In this document: one piece after another, positions 1 through 9,887 of the stretch
Layout of the letters: every line of letters starts with the position of its first letter
Numbering within the stretch: position 1 is the first letter of the stretch
Source: Akanthomyces muscarius
Taxonomy: Eukaryota > Ascomycota > Sordariomycetes > Hypocreales > Cordycipitaceae
NCBI RefSeq assembly: GCF_028009165.1
Contig: NC_079241.1
Coordinates: forward strand, 2,728,001-2,792,000
Direction: 5' to 3'
Length of the DNA stretch: 64,000 bases
Translations under genes and position numbers: made by a program
Notes under the pieces: generated by a model
Told to the model about the DNA's origin: nothing
Database searches by the model: none
Seen by the model: only the letters and a program-made list of their open reading frames with translations

Positions 1-326
1 CCCAGAGCCGTTCTGTGCGGCCGCTCAGCGGCATCAAATATATAGTTTGATCTTTTAAAAGAGGACAGACATCACCGGTGTTATTGAAAGGTCATGATAA
101 AGCTGACATTTTAAATCATGTAGAAATGTAAACAAGCAATTGTACAAAATAAAAGCAACCCAAAAAAAATTATCCATGGCGCTACCCGGTACCCGCCCCG
201 GCCAAGAGGTTCTCCCAGGTCCCAGCACCTATAATCGCTGAACTAATGCATCGTGTGATTTTTATTCTCATGCCGATAAAAAAGAAACACTAAAGCCATC
301 CTCCTGTCCAATTTTTGTGTCATCAT
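1..326. other. 3' flank of amine oxidase gene
   Basis: AT-rich, no gene seen. An AATAAA-type polyadenylation signal for the minus-strand amine oxidase lies at 261-266, about 60 nt past its stop codon. Confidence 0.6.
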
Positions 327-2459
327 TCACAGATGCGAGTCAGGCATCTTCTTATCCGCACAGCAGCTACTGCCCGCCGCTGCGCTACCAGAATTTAAAA
401 AGGCAGTGCGCGAGCTGAGATCCTTGGCGACGGTCGAGGGCGGCACCCACAGCGCCGGGTTCCTCTCGAAAAAGTTGGACGCGCGCATCATGATCATGAC
501 GGGCTCGGCGGGCATGAGCGGGAAGTCCTCGCAGCGGGGGAAATGCGTCAGGCCAAACTGCACGTAGCAGACAATGTCGGTGTTCTCGATGTTCTCGTCA
601 CGGTCGACCCAGTCGGTGATGACAGACGAGTCCGGGTGGCCGGGCTCGCCGGTCGACTGGCAGACGTAGTCGCCGGCGGGGAAGAGCTCGTAGTCCTTGT
701 AGGGCAGGACGAAGAGGCTCTTGCGGGCGAAGCCGGCGCGCTTGTAGACCATGCTGCCGGGCTTGGCGAGCAGCGCGGGGCACTGGTTATTGAGGATCTT
801 GTAGCCGACGGGCTTGTGGCACACGTCGTTGATGACGTTGGGGTTGACAATGTCCCAGTTGCGGCCCGTCTCGTGCTTATACTCGACGGCGCCCTGCTTC
901 GCCGTCCGCAGCGGCGTCTTCTTGCAGTAGAAACCATTGCCGTACGGGTTCTCGGCCGAGCCCAGCGGCGCCTCCGACGTCACAGCGTCGTTTTGGATGA
1001 CGGTGTTGTTGGTGCCGTCAATCTCGGGGTCCACGCGCAGCGAGAAGATGTGCTGGTGGTTGTGGGCGGTGATGCCGCGCGCGACCTCGGTGCCGTATGG
1101 CGCCGCCGTCTCCGAGGGGTGCATGCAGTACGAGTTGAGTATGCCGGTGAGCTTGATCTCAAGCTTGTAGGTGCCGTCCAGGGTAAAGGTGTGGTAAAAG
1201 GCATACTCGTAGTTGGCGGCGGTGATGATTTGCGAGATGATTAGCTTGCGGTCACGGGCCAGAACGGTGCTGGCGTCGCGGTAGTCCATATGCTTATAGA
1301 GGATGCCATTGTCCTCCTCGTGTATGCAGATGGCGTTCTTGAGAACAGCGGGGAGACCGCTGGAAGTGGACATGATGCCGTCCATGTAATGAATGGCACC
1401 CTTGCAGTCGCATCCGAGCTTCAACGAGTTGGTCATGAGACCAGTGCCGTACTCGCCGACGTCGAAGGCGTGCTTTCGGTGGTGAGGGGGGTCAGGGTTG
1501 CCGTATGGAACAACCATCTCGACAACACTAATGCGGTTGAAGAGAGTGCGCTCACGGCCCTCATAAGGATCGTCGATGCGGACGTCCGAGATGACAATAC
1601 CTTCGCGGTAGTTGAAGCCAATGTGCATCTTGTAGCCGGCCCACGATAGCTCGTTGCCGCGAATCTGGAAAGAGACACCCTCGGGCTGGGTAATGTCGAG
1701 GGGCTTGAGCTTGTTGGTGTTGTAGCCCTGCTCAATGAACTCGGGCAGAAAGTTGTGCTCATCCAGAGGAGGCAGCGTGCGCTCGCCGTTGACATAGCGA
1801 ATGTCGACGCTGAGAACCTCCTCGGCCTCGGTATCGGCGACGACGCAGAAATCCAGAGGGTGAGCGTACTGGTTGTCGTTGGGCGAGTTGCGGTAGTACG
1901 CAAGACCCTGTTGCAGGCGGCGGCTGAAGTCCCAGCGCTCGTCGAAGCCGACGGCCCAGCCATCCAGGTACACCTTGGACATATCCGTGATGCCAATCTC
2001 CTCGCAGGCGCGGATGACACGGGGGTCCTTGCGAGCGACGCGCTCCATGACATCGAGGTCCTCGAGCGTCAGCGTGGGAGCAACATTGGTGACGGGCTTC
2101 CACGATTCAATGGTGGCGTGGGTCAGGTTGGCAATCACTTCGGCACAGCTGTTGCTGCCTCTTTCAATAATGATGGCAAAAGCCTTGCGCTCCGGGCGGG
2201 GGCCGGCGCCGGCCTTGAAGGCGGCGTACTCGGCCTTGCGCGGCTCGCGAAGGGTGACGCAGTTGAACTTGATCTCGACAGGGCTTGCCTTGTCGCGGAT
2301 CATCTTGACCGCATGGGAGATTTCCTGTATCGAGAGCTGGTCGAGGGGATGTGTCTGATGTCTGAGGCTGGCAGCGGTCTTGGGGCAGTAGTCCTGCTCC
2401 GGGTAGACCTCATAGCCAGCTATGACATCTAGATCTGGCTGTAACGCGGGATTAGCCAT
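327..2459 (-). CDS. Copper amine oxidase (primary-amine oxidase), probably peroxisomal
   Basis: Single-exon 710-aa protein. Family enzymes oxidise primary amines to aldehydes with release of ammonia and hydrogen peroxide, using copper and a topaquinone made from a tyrosine. Visible active-site elements: catalytic-base Asp333 in AFDVGEYGTG; cofactor Tyr417 in the NYEY signature (416-419); copper ligands His468 and His470 in HQHIFSLRVD; third ligand His639 in GLTHFPRCEDFP. N2/N3-type regions precede the catalytic domain, and length is normal for fungal peroxisomal copper amine oxidases. The C-terminus is Ser-His-Leu, a PTS1-like tripeptide, and no signal peptide is present, so a peroxisomal location is inferred. 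The ATG at 2459 is the first in frame. Divergent from an amine-type permease 3.3 kb away, with an aldehyde dehydrogenase beyond it. Substrate (methylamine, putrescine or other) cannot be read from sequence. Confidence 0.96.
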   Translation of the reverse strand: MANPALQPDLDVIAGYEVYPEQDYCPKTAASLRHQTHPLDQLSIQEISHAVKMIRDKASPVEIKFNCVTLREPRKAEYAAFKAGAGPRPERKAFAIIIERGSNSCAEVIANLTHATIESWKPVTNVAPTLTLEDLDVMERVARKDPRVIRACEEIGITDMSKVYLDGWAVGFDERWDFSRRLQQGLAYYRNSPNDNQYAHPLDFCVVADTEAEEVLSVDIRYVNGERTLPPLDEHNFLPEFIEQGYNTNKLKPLDITQPEGVSFQIRGNELSWAGYKMHIGFNYREGIVISDVRIDDPYEGRERTLFNRISVVEMVVPYGNPDPPHHRKHAFDVGEYGTGLMTNSLKLGCDCKGAIHYMDGIMSTSSGLPAVLKNAICIHEEDNGILYKHMDYRDASTVLARDRKLIISQIITAANYEYAFYHTFTLDGTYKLEIKLTGILNSYCMHPSETAAPYGTEVARGITAHNHQHIFSLRVDPEIDGTNNTVIQNDAVTSEAPLGSAENPYGNGFYCKKTPLRTAKQGAVEYKHETGRNWDIVNPNVINDVCHKPVGYKILNNQCPALLAKPGSMVYKRAGFARKSLFVLPYKDYELFPAGDYVCQSTGEPGHPDSSVITDWVDRDENIENTDIVCYVQFGLTHFPRCEDFPLMPAEPVMIMMRASNFFERNPALWVPPSTVAKDLSSRTAFLNSGSAAAGSSCCADKKMPDSHL

Positions 2460-5400
2460 GGTGGAGGTTGCTTCTGTAAGCTGTGGCTAGGAACTAAGTG
2501 TCTGAAGAGGGAAGAATGTATAAAGGGTAAGGAATAAGTGAGACGACGAGGTCTGAAGCCGTTGGAGTCTGTATTTGCCAAGAAGAATGGAGGAAGAGAT
2601 GATAAAACAACGTCGGAAAGGCGTGTAGAGTTATATGCACATCGGAAGACCTTGACCGAAACTTGTAACACAGATGGATTTTACGAGCCCACGAGGCCTG
2701 GCATGATTTTAGGCTTAGTTTTAGTTTGGGGGTGTGGAATAGATCCATCCGCACCACTTCGGCGGCCGAGCAGCTGGACCACCCCGAAGGCGTATCTAGC
2801 GTGGGCCTTTGTTGGCCTGTCGAGACGGCGCGGCGTCTGCTGCGGGTTGGGTAAGCCGGGGAAGCTGTCAACTGGGCTGGATGATGAGATTTCCTAGTAC
2901 CAGGTGGATGTCAGGTACCGGCGGCACTCCGCGGGTCGGAGGCGCTGCTGTTTTCCTGCAGAATGGAAATGAAGCGACTGACAGGCAACGAGGCGGGGGC
3001 GGCGGCGGAAATGGATTTCTCAGTATTGGATTCGGTGGCGAGCCACGACTACATCCGGGGGAAACAACACAGAGCGGGCTACATGGATCTGGTAGGTGGG
3101 GGACGAAGCGTCACAACGTGCATGATTAGCAGTAGATTTGCGGCAGGCTGGCCGGGCTGTCCACAGAGATTGGACAGGCGGGTGGTCACGCTGCCGACTG
3201 CATCTCGGACGACGCGGCGGTGCGCCCCCGCTAGCAGACGTGACGAGACGGCGTCCCGTTCGGGGGACGACTGCAAACGCCACCACAGTTGCCTTGTTGC
3301 CATAGAATTGAATGAAGTTGAATGAAGCAGGCAAATGCCGGCAGCACGAATTCTGGCCATGGGTTGCCGGCCGACCATCGGCGTCGCGCGCAAGCACATC
3401 CTCGCATAAAATTAAAGTCGGGTGTTCTGGAAGCAAAAGAATTCTTCTCCGCCTGCCGCCGCCCAGTATTGCGCAGCACAGCGCCGTCGTTGTTGCGGGT
3501 CCGGCGTCCGCGGACCTGCGTGCGATGGCATCCATGCTTCTTAGCCTCAAATTCTGGGGCGCCGATAGCGAATGGAGGAGGCGGCGAAGACCGCTTGGAA
3601 CAAAGATGTGGGACTCGGCCGGATTCTGGGGTCGTTAAATTGTTCCAGATTAGAAGATGCGTGATGTATCTGGGGTTGTGATTGTGGTCGTTCGCTGTCC
3701 GCGAGCCGCGAGGAGAAGAAGAGGAGAGTTTCGTCACGGAAACTACGGAATGATTAGGAACGATATTGTAAGACGGCAGAAGAGAACTGGCTGTACGAGT
3801 CCCTTAGACGGCGCCCGTGGCTATCCCTTGCTGGGCCGCCGAGGAGTCCGTGCCATTGCTGGTGCAAAGCGATGTACCGTCGTCTGAACTCGCAGAAAAA
3901 CTTGTTTCTAGACTTGTTAGGCGGGCCTCAGTGCGACACTATAAAGCAACGACGGGCCTACGAGCACAGAAGGAGCCATGTAATTGAACATGAGGATGGA
4001 ATACGAAAAAGGAAGAAGGCAGAAAGAATGAAGTTGTTTGCAGTGTTTAGAAGCTGGTAATGTCTCAATTTGGGTTGGGATGCTGCGTTTGCACGTTGAG
4101 GCTCTGACGGGCCGCCAAGACGCTGCAGCTGGCGAAGGGGTACCTGTAGAGTACCTCGGCGAGGAAACGCCATTACAGCACATTACTATCACCTAGGTAG
4201 GTACCTACCTACAGTGGCTGGCTGAGAGCTGTTTCTGGTGCACTTTAAGCTGGTTTGGCAGTTACACGGGGGAAGTAAGCAGCGTTCCAGCGACTGCACC
4301 GGGCCATTTTGCGAGCTGCCAACCAGAGTCACAGTGCGTAGGTACAGTTCAAGACCACCTTACAGCTCGTGCTGCGATAATACCTTACGCCACATTCTGC
4401 ACCCAAATCGCCCGTGTAACCCCTGTAATTACAGGCGATTCATCAGACACCTGAACGTTCCCCCACGAAGATGCGCGATAACGAGTCCACTTTTGCGCGG
4501 GGCGTCAAGTGTCTTATCAGTATTGTTCGACTTGCTCGTATGATATCCGATGGTAGCAGTTGGTCCATTCGTTATCTCGCAACGATACGCAAAAGGAAGG
4601 CGAACCGATATCAACAGAGTTTAGGCACACAGTTGTCAACCGAGATGATGCCAGACAGTTTACTACGCTATCATGTTGAAATACACTGGCGCGAGACACA
4701 GCGACGGGCCGCAAAAGTACCTTGCAGGTATCTCAGCCGTTCTCCTGCTCGAATGAAGCTACCCCACTTGGGCTTTCGTCGGCGGCGCCCCCATGTCTGT
4801 GATCCCCAGATTTTTTCCTTCACCTTCTTGGTACCAACAACGCTCATCATCAACATTCCCTTGGGACGTCTCTTGCCGAGTGTTCCATCAACACGGGGCT
4901 GAGCGACACTGTCCACTCCCCCCCCAGCGCCACAGACATCTCTTGCCCACTTCTCCAATTCTGGCATTGCGTTGCCGGCGCTCCTGCGCTGCCTCTCTCT
5001 CATCAAGCCTCAGGCCAAGACAGGCTTATCCTGGCCTCTCCTCATATTTCCGCTGGCAACTACGTATCCTGCACGCGACGAACGGCGCTAGGGTTTCCCC
5101 AGAATTACGCTCCTCGCCGTTCCGAAGGCCCCCCCTTCCCTCACACCAAGGCTGGCCGTGTGTATCTCTCTGGGACGGTGCTGGTTTTACTGGTACATGT
5201 CGCTATCTAACTAGGGTCTCCTGGCCGTAGGGCGCATTCTGACCCCATCTTCTCACCATCCTCCCCTCGCATCTCCCGAACCGCACTCGGTTGACCACAG
5301 ACCACACACACACACGCCCCCGGGCCTCCCAAGCACTGCCGCCCTGCCCAATGGATGAACTGCTTGAAGAAGCGCCCCCGGTCTTTGGTCCATTACTTAG

Positions 5401-5737
5401 GTCGGTGCGATCCTCGACTAATCGCGAAGTGCTATCCCAGTAGCTGCACGCTTCTCCTTCCATATATACCAGCACAGACTCCAACGCCTCTGATTGATTG
5501 GAAGGCTCCGAGTATTTCTTCAGATTACTCCTCATCATCATTTGCGCCACGCCTCTTATTCACCTCGCCAACACTTACATTAACCACGTCCCCGAACAAC
5601 TTGAACAACTGATTGACCGGTTCTTTCCGTAAAGCACCCGTTACCAAACCGCTGCGCTTTTTTCCGTCGCGTCGCACGGTATCTCCTCCGCTAGAGAATG
5701 AAAGGGAACCACATCCAATTCAAGAAAAACCCATACA
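2460..5737. other. Shared upstream region of divergent amine oxidase and permease
   Basis: 3.3 kb without a convincing gene; ORFs here are short and lack recognisable domains. It holds the promoters of both neighbours. HGATAR-type sites occur at 4375-4380, 4476-4481, 4572-4577 and 5203-5208, an 18-bp palindrome lies at 4194-4211, and a pyrimidine-rich tract precedes the permease start (about 5270-5735). Confidence 0.5.
4194..4211. repeat. 18-bp perfect palindrome
   Basis: TAGGTAGGTACCTACCTA reads identically on both strands. Shorter relatives with the core TACCTAGGTA occur at 37429-37438 and 37454-37463, also between genes. Confidence 0.8.
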
Positions 5738-7366
5738 ATGGACGGCGACAAGGCGTACCTCGACCGGCTCGACGGAGTCGACCAGGCTGCCCTGGACGCG
5801 GGCGATCTTGCTGCGCTCGGCCATGCTGAGACGCTCACCCGCAAGTTTGATATCTGGAGCATGCTCGCTCTGGCCTTTTGCATTCTCGGTACCTGGAGCA
5901 CCTGTGCCCAGGATCTGGCGACCGGCCTTCTCAACGGTGGCCCTGTGGCTATCCTCTGGGGTCTCGTGCTCGTCTTCGCTTGCAACCTCTGCGTCGCCGT
6001 CTCTCTTGGTGAACTGTGCAGCAGCATGCCTACTGCCCTTGGCCAGGCCTTCTGGATCTCTCGTCTGTGGGATACCCCGTGGGGTCGTCGTGCCTCCTAC
6101 ATGTGTGCCTGGATCAACACCTTTGGCTGGTGGACCCTGACTGCATCCCAGAATGCCTTCATGACCCAATTCCTCCTTGGCATGAAACTCATGTTTGATC
6201 CTGATTGGGAAGGCGCCAACAAGGGCTGGGTCAAGTTCCTCGTCTACATCGGCATCACCGTCGGCTTTTCCGTCTTCAATCACATTGCCTGCCGCAATGA
6301 AAAAGTCCTACCAGGTTTCAACAACTTTGTCGCCTTTGGCTTCGTTGGCCTCTTCATTGCCCTCATCCTTGGCCTGCCCATCACCGTCGGCACTAGACCC
6401 CAGCTGCATTTTCAAAGTGCGGCATTTGTCTTTGGCAAATGGACCAATAACACTGGCTGGAGCGACGGCGTCACCTGGTTCCTTGGTCTCGTCCAGTCGG
6501 CCTACGGTCTCACTGCCTTTGACTCTGTTATCCACATGGTGGAAGAGATCCCCAATCCCCGAAAGCAGACACCCATGACCATGTACATGTCGGTCATCTG
6601 CGGTGCTGTCTCTGGTTGGATTTTCCTCTGCGTGTGCCTATTTTGCATTCAGGACCTCAAGGCCCTCCAGGAGCCTGCCTCGGGTCAGCCGTTCATCGAG
6701 CTCATCCAGGACGTCGTTGGCCTCAAAGGTGCCGCTGTGTTCGTCGCCCTGTTCACATTCAATGGCATGGGCCAGGGCATCAGCGTCATGACTTCTGCCT
6801 CGCGACTTACCTGGAGTTTTGCTCGCGACGGCGGCATCCCCTTTGCCCGCTACTTTGCCCATGTCGACGCGTACTGGCTCATGCCTGTGCGTGCCCTTTG
6901 GCTGCAGGCTGGCATCATCTCGCTCGTTGGTGTCCTGTACCTCTTTGCCGATACTGTCCTGCAGGCCATTCTTAGCGTCAGCACCATTGCCCTCACCATC
7001 TCCTACGCCATGCCCATCATTGCCCTGATGCTTGCTGGCCGCGAGCGCCTCCCGCCCGGTGGCAGTTTTCGCCTCGGAAAGTTGGGGCCGTTCCTCAACT
7101 GGGTCTCGGTCATCTACTGTAGCGTATCGACCGTCTTCTTCTTCTTCCCCTCGGCGCCCAACCCTGGCATCCCCGACATGAACTGGGCCATTGCCGTCTT
7201 TGGCATCATGCTCGTCGTCTCCATCAGTTTTTGGTTCCTGCAGGGCAGGCGCACCTACATGGAGATGCAGGACTTGCCCGAGAATATCCTGTACGCAGAT
7301 GCCGCCCACTCCCCCACGACTGCACGCTCCATGGCCACCAATCCTGACGAGAAGAAACCGATCTAG
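5738..7366 (+). CDS. Amino acid/choline/GABA-type permease (APC superfamily, ACT family)
   Basis: 542-aa single-exon polytopic membrane protein with about 12 hydrophobic segments between residues 40 and 510 and hydrophilic cytosolic ends. It matches the fungal ACT family that includes choline permease Hnm1 and GABA permeases: an N-terminal stretch with FDIWSMLALAFCILGTWST, then the helix 2-3 loop with LGELCSSMPTALGQ and the conserved HMVEEIPNPRKQTP segment after helix 7. These proteins import choline, GABA, small amines or amino acids across the plasma membrane, usually by proton coupling; the exact substrate here is unknown. The start is the ATG at 5738, followed directly by a conserved-looking N-terminus. 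It lies between an amine oxidase and an aldehyde dehydrogenase, which fits amine or GABA import. GATA-type motifs upstream suggest nitrogen control (inference). Confidence 0.93.
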   Translation: MDGDKAYLDRLDGVDQAALDAGDLAALGHAETLTRKFDIWSMLALAFCILGTWSTCAQDLATGLLNGGPVAILWGLVLVFACNLCVAVSLGELCSSMPTALGQAFWISRLWDTPWGRRASYMCAWINTFGWWTLTASQNAFMTQFLLGMKLMFDPDWEGANKGWVKFLVYIGITVGFSVFNHIACRNEKVLPGFNNFVAFGFVGLFIALILGLPITVGTRPQLHFQSAAFVFGKWTNNTGWSDGVTWFLGLVQSAYGLTAFDSVIHMVEEIPNPRKQTPMTMYMSVICGAVSGWIFLCVCLFCIQDLKALQEPASGQPFIELIQDVVGLKGAAVFVALFTFNGMGQGISVMTSASRLTWSFARDGGIPFARYFAHVDAYWLMPVRALWLQAGIISLVGVLYLFADTVLQAILSVSTIALTISYAMPIIALMLAGRERLPPGGSFRLGKLGPFLNWVSVIYCSVSTVFFFFPSAPNPGIPDMNWAIAVFGIMLVVSISFWFLQGRRTYMEMQDLPENILYADAAHSPTTARSMATNPDEKKPI

Positions 7367-8326
7367 GGTCAACAGTGATGCCGCCCCTGAGACGTACGGC
7401 ACGTTTGAAGCCGACTCGTCGCAGTCGTCAACTGCCGGACCGTCCTCGGCTAGGTGACCTCGAGGATGTATCCAGTCAGCTCGTGGTGACGGGTGCGTGG
7501 AATGGGAAGACGGTTTCGTCGCACCTAGTGTGTGATTGACAAGCCCGCAGCAACTAGACTGGCCGGGTAGGATGATGAGTCGAGGGAAGGAAGTAAAGAA
7601 ATGAGAGGAAGCGAAGGAAAATTAGAGAGAAGAAGAGGTGGGAAATTTATGCTGTACTGTTATTGGTATATCCAACATACATAGTTATTCATTCATGTAG
7701 CAATGGTTGTTTTAGTGCTGCCTTTCGAATCAACAAACCTTTGAACAAGAGCACAATGCAAAGTGACAGTGAGCAATTCAAAGTCGTAGTCAATCGGGGG
7801 CTTGCCATCGAATATGGCGCGTTGGACGTGGGAACATGGTGCGAGGTGCCGCTTTTGGCCGGCCGGATCGCTGGCCGAACGGGCGAGGAGGCCCCGGGGG
7901 GTGCGTGAGGGTCGAGCAGGCCACAAGATGGCACCACTTTGGCTGCGGCATGCGTGAGTGACTATAGGCGGATTGGCCGGGGCCTAGGCCTTTTTTTTAT
8001 TCGTTCTATTTGTATATTTGATGACGCAAATTTGGTAGAAACAATTTGATGTTTATTGTAATTCCCAGTGCCCCAAGGGGGGGGGGGGGGGGGGATGCTT
8101 TTTACATGGCGCGCTGGAGAGAGAGAGCACATTTGGTGATCCACCGGGCCCTAGAGGTTGAGCATGTTTCTGTCCATGATATCTTGCTCATATGGCCGCT
8201 TCAGAATACTTGAACATAAATTATCCAGTATTTATTTCATTCATCGAGACGAAAACTTAGCAATTCTTTGCTTCATTATTTGTTGCTAACATGTTTCTTA
8301 CTTTTACTTTTTTATATCGTTTTATT
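7367..8326. other. Convergent 3' region of permease and aldehyde dehydrogenase
   Basis: No gene seen. It contains both 3' untranslated regions and an 18-nt homopolymer of G on the plus strand at 8077-8094. Confidence 0.5.
8077..8094 (+). repeat. G18 homopolymer
   Basis: Eighteen consecutive guanines just downstream of the aldehyde dehydrogenase 3' end. Exact length is prone to sequencing error. Confidence 0.8.
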
Positions 8327-9887
8327 TTACAGCTTGGCGCCCAGGTTGACGTGGACGGCCTTGGTCTCGAGGTACGAGTGCAGACCCGCCTCGCCGAGCT
8401 CCCGACCGATGCCGCTCTGCTTGACGCCGCCAAAGGGCACGGCGGGATCGCTGTCGTTTGACGAGTTGATCCAGACCATGCCGGCCTCGAGGCGCTCGGC
8501 CACCTTGTGGGCGCGCTCAATGTTCTGGCTAAAGACGGCAGCGGCGAGGCCGTACTGCGAGTTGTTGGCGAGCTTGAGAGCCTCTTCTTCCGTCTTGAAC
8601 GGCGTCACCGCGACGACGGGACCAAAGACCTCTTCTTGGAAAATGGTCATGTCCTTGGTGACGTTGCTGATGACTGTGGGCTCAATGTAGAAACCCTTGC
8701 CATTGCCGGCGGTGGCCTGGGCCGAGGCGCCGCCCATCTCGACCTTGCCGCCCTCCTTCTTGGCGCCCTCGATAAAGGACAGAATTTTGTCGTACTGCAC
8801 CTGCGACACCTGCGGGCCGTGGGTGGTGGACTCGGAGAAGGGGTTGCCGGTGACGGCGGTGTTTTTGATCTCGGTCTTGAAGTACTCAAGGAACTTGGGT
8901 AGGACGGTATCTTGCACAATCAAACGCGACGTGGCCGTGCAGACCTGGCCTTGGTTGCTGAGAATGCCGATGTAAGCCCACTTGGCAGCCTGCTCGAGGT
9001 CGGCGTCCTCGAAGATGACGAGGGGCGACTTGCCGCCGGTCTCGAGGGTGATGTTCTTGAGGGTACCGCTGGCCATCTTCATGATTTCACGACCAGTAGC
9101 GGTGGAGCCGGTAAAGGCAACCTTGTTGACGTTGGGGTGGGTAACGAGCGCGGTGCCCGTCTCACGGCCGAAGCCGTTGACAATGTTGAAGACACCCGGG
9201 GGGAAGCCGGCCTCCTTGACGAGGGTCGCAAAGTAGAGGATGGAGAGCGGAGTCTGCTCAGCAGGCTTGAGAACAATGCAGTTGCCGGTGGCAAGGGCCG
9301 GGCCGAGCTTCCAGGCGGCCATAGCCAGGGGATAGTTCCAGGGAATAATTTGCGCGCATACACCTACGGGCTGGCGCAGGGTGTAGGCAAACTTGGCGCG
9401 GGTCGTGGGGATGGTCTGGCCGTGAATCTTGTCGGCCCAGCCGGCGTAGTAGCGCAGGGTGTAGATGACCTCTTGCAGGTCCTCGTTGAAGGAGACAGTG
9501 TAGGGCTTGCCGTTGTCCCAGGTCTCAATGGTGGCGAGGACGTTGGCATGCTGCTCGACGAGGTCGGCCAGCTTGTGCATGAGGACGCTGCGCTCGCGGC
9601 CGGCGCAGTCGGCCCAGGAGGGGTGCTCGAAAGCGGCGCGGGCAGCCTTGACGGCGGCGTCTACATCTTCCGCCGATGCAGCCTCGACGGAGCAGATTTC
9701 GCTGCCATCACTGGGGGGATGTTAGCGGAGAATGGGGGAGAGCAGAAAAAGAGGTAGCGTACGCAGGGCTGACGCTGGTAATCTTGGTGCCAGAGCTGGA
9801 GGCGACAAACTCATTGTTGATGAAGAGGCCGGTGGGGAGTGTAATGTCGAGGCCGTTGGGGGCCTTGAGCTTGGTCTGGAGAGCCAT
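8327..9887 (-). CDS. NAD(P)-dependent aldehyde dehydrogenase (AldA-like), AKL C-terminus
   Basis: Two exons, 9887-9763 and 9710-8327, split by a 52-nt intron (9762-9711), giving 502 aa, the normal length. The first exon supplies the N-terminus beginning MALQTKLKAP. The enzyme oxidises aldehydes to carboxylic acids. Visible motifs: PWNYPLAMAAWKLGPALATGN and FTGSTATGREI of the Rossmann cofactor domain; general-base Glu265 in TLETGGKSP; nucleophile Cys299 in NQGQVCTATSRL; EEVFGPVV and the ESGIG-like loop near the end. Spacing of Glu and Cys (34 residues) equals that of class 1/2 ALDHs. The protein ends Ala-Lys-Leu, a canonical PTS1 form, so peroxisomal import is possible; most AldA enzymes are regarded as cytosolic. 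The neighbouring amine oxidase would make aldehydes as substrate. Confidence 0.96.

Noticed and set aside
543..1244. 233-aa plus-strand frame inside the amine oxidase gene
   Set aside because: Antisense shadow: Val/Asp/Leu-rich translation without a motif, fully inside a strong gene.
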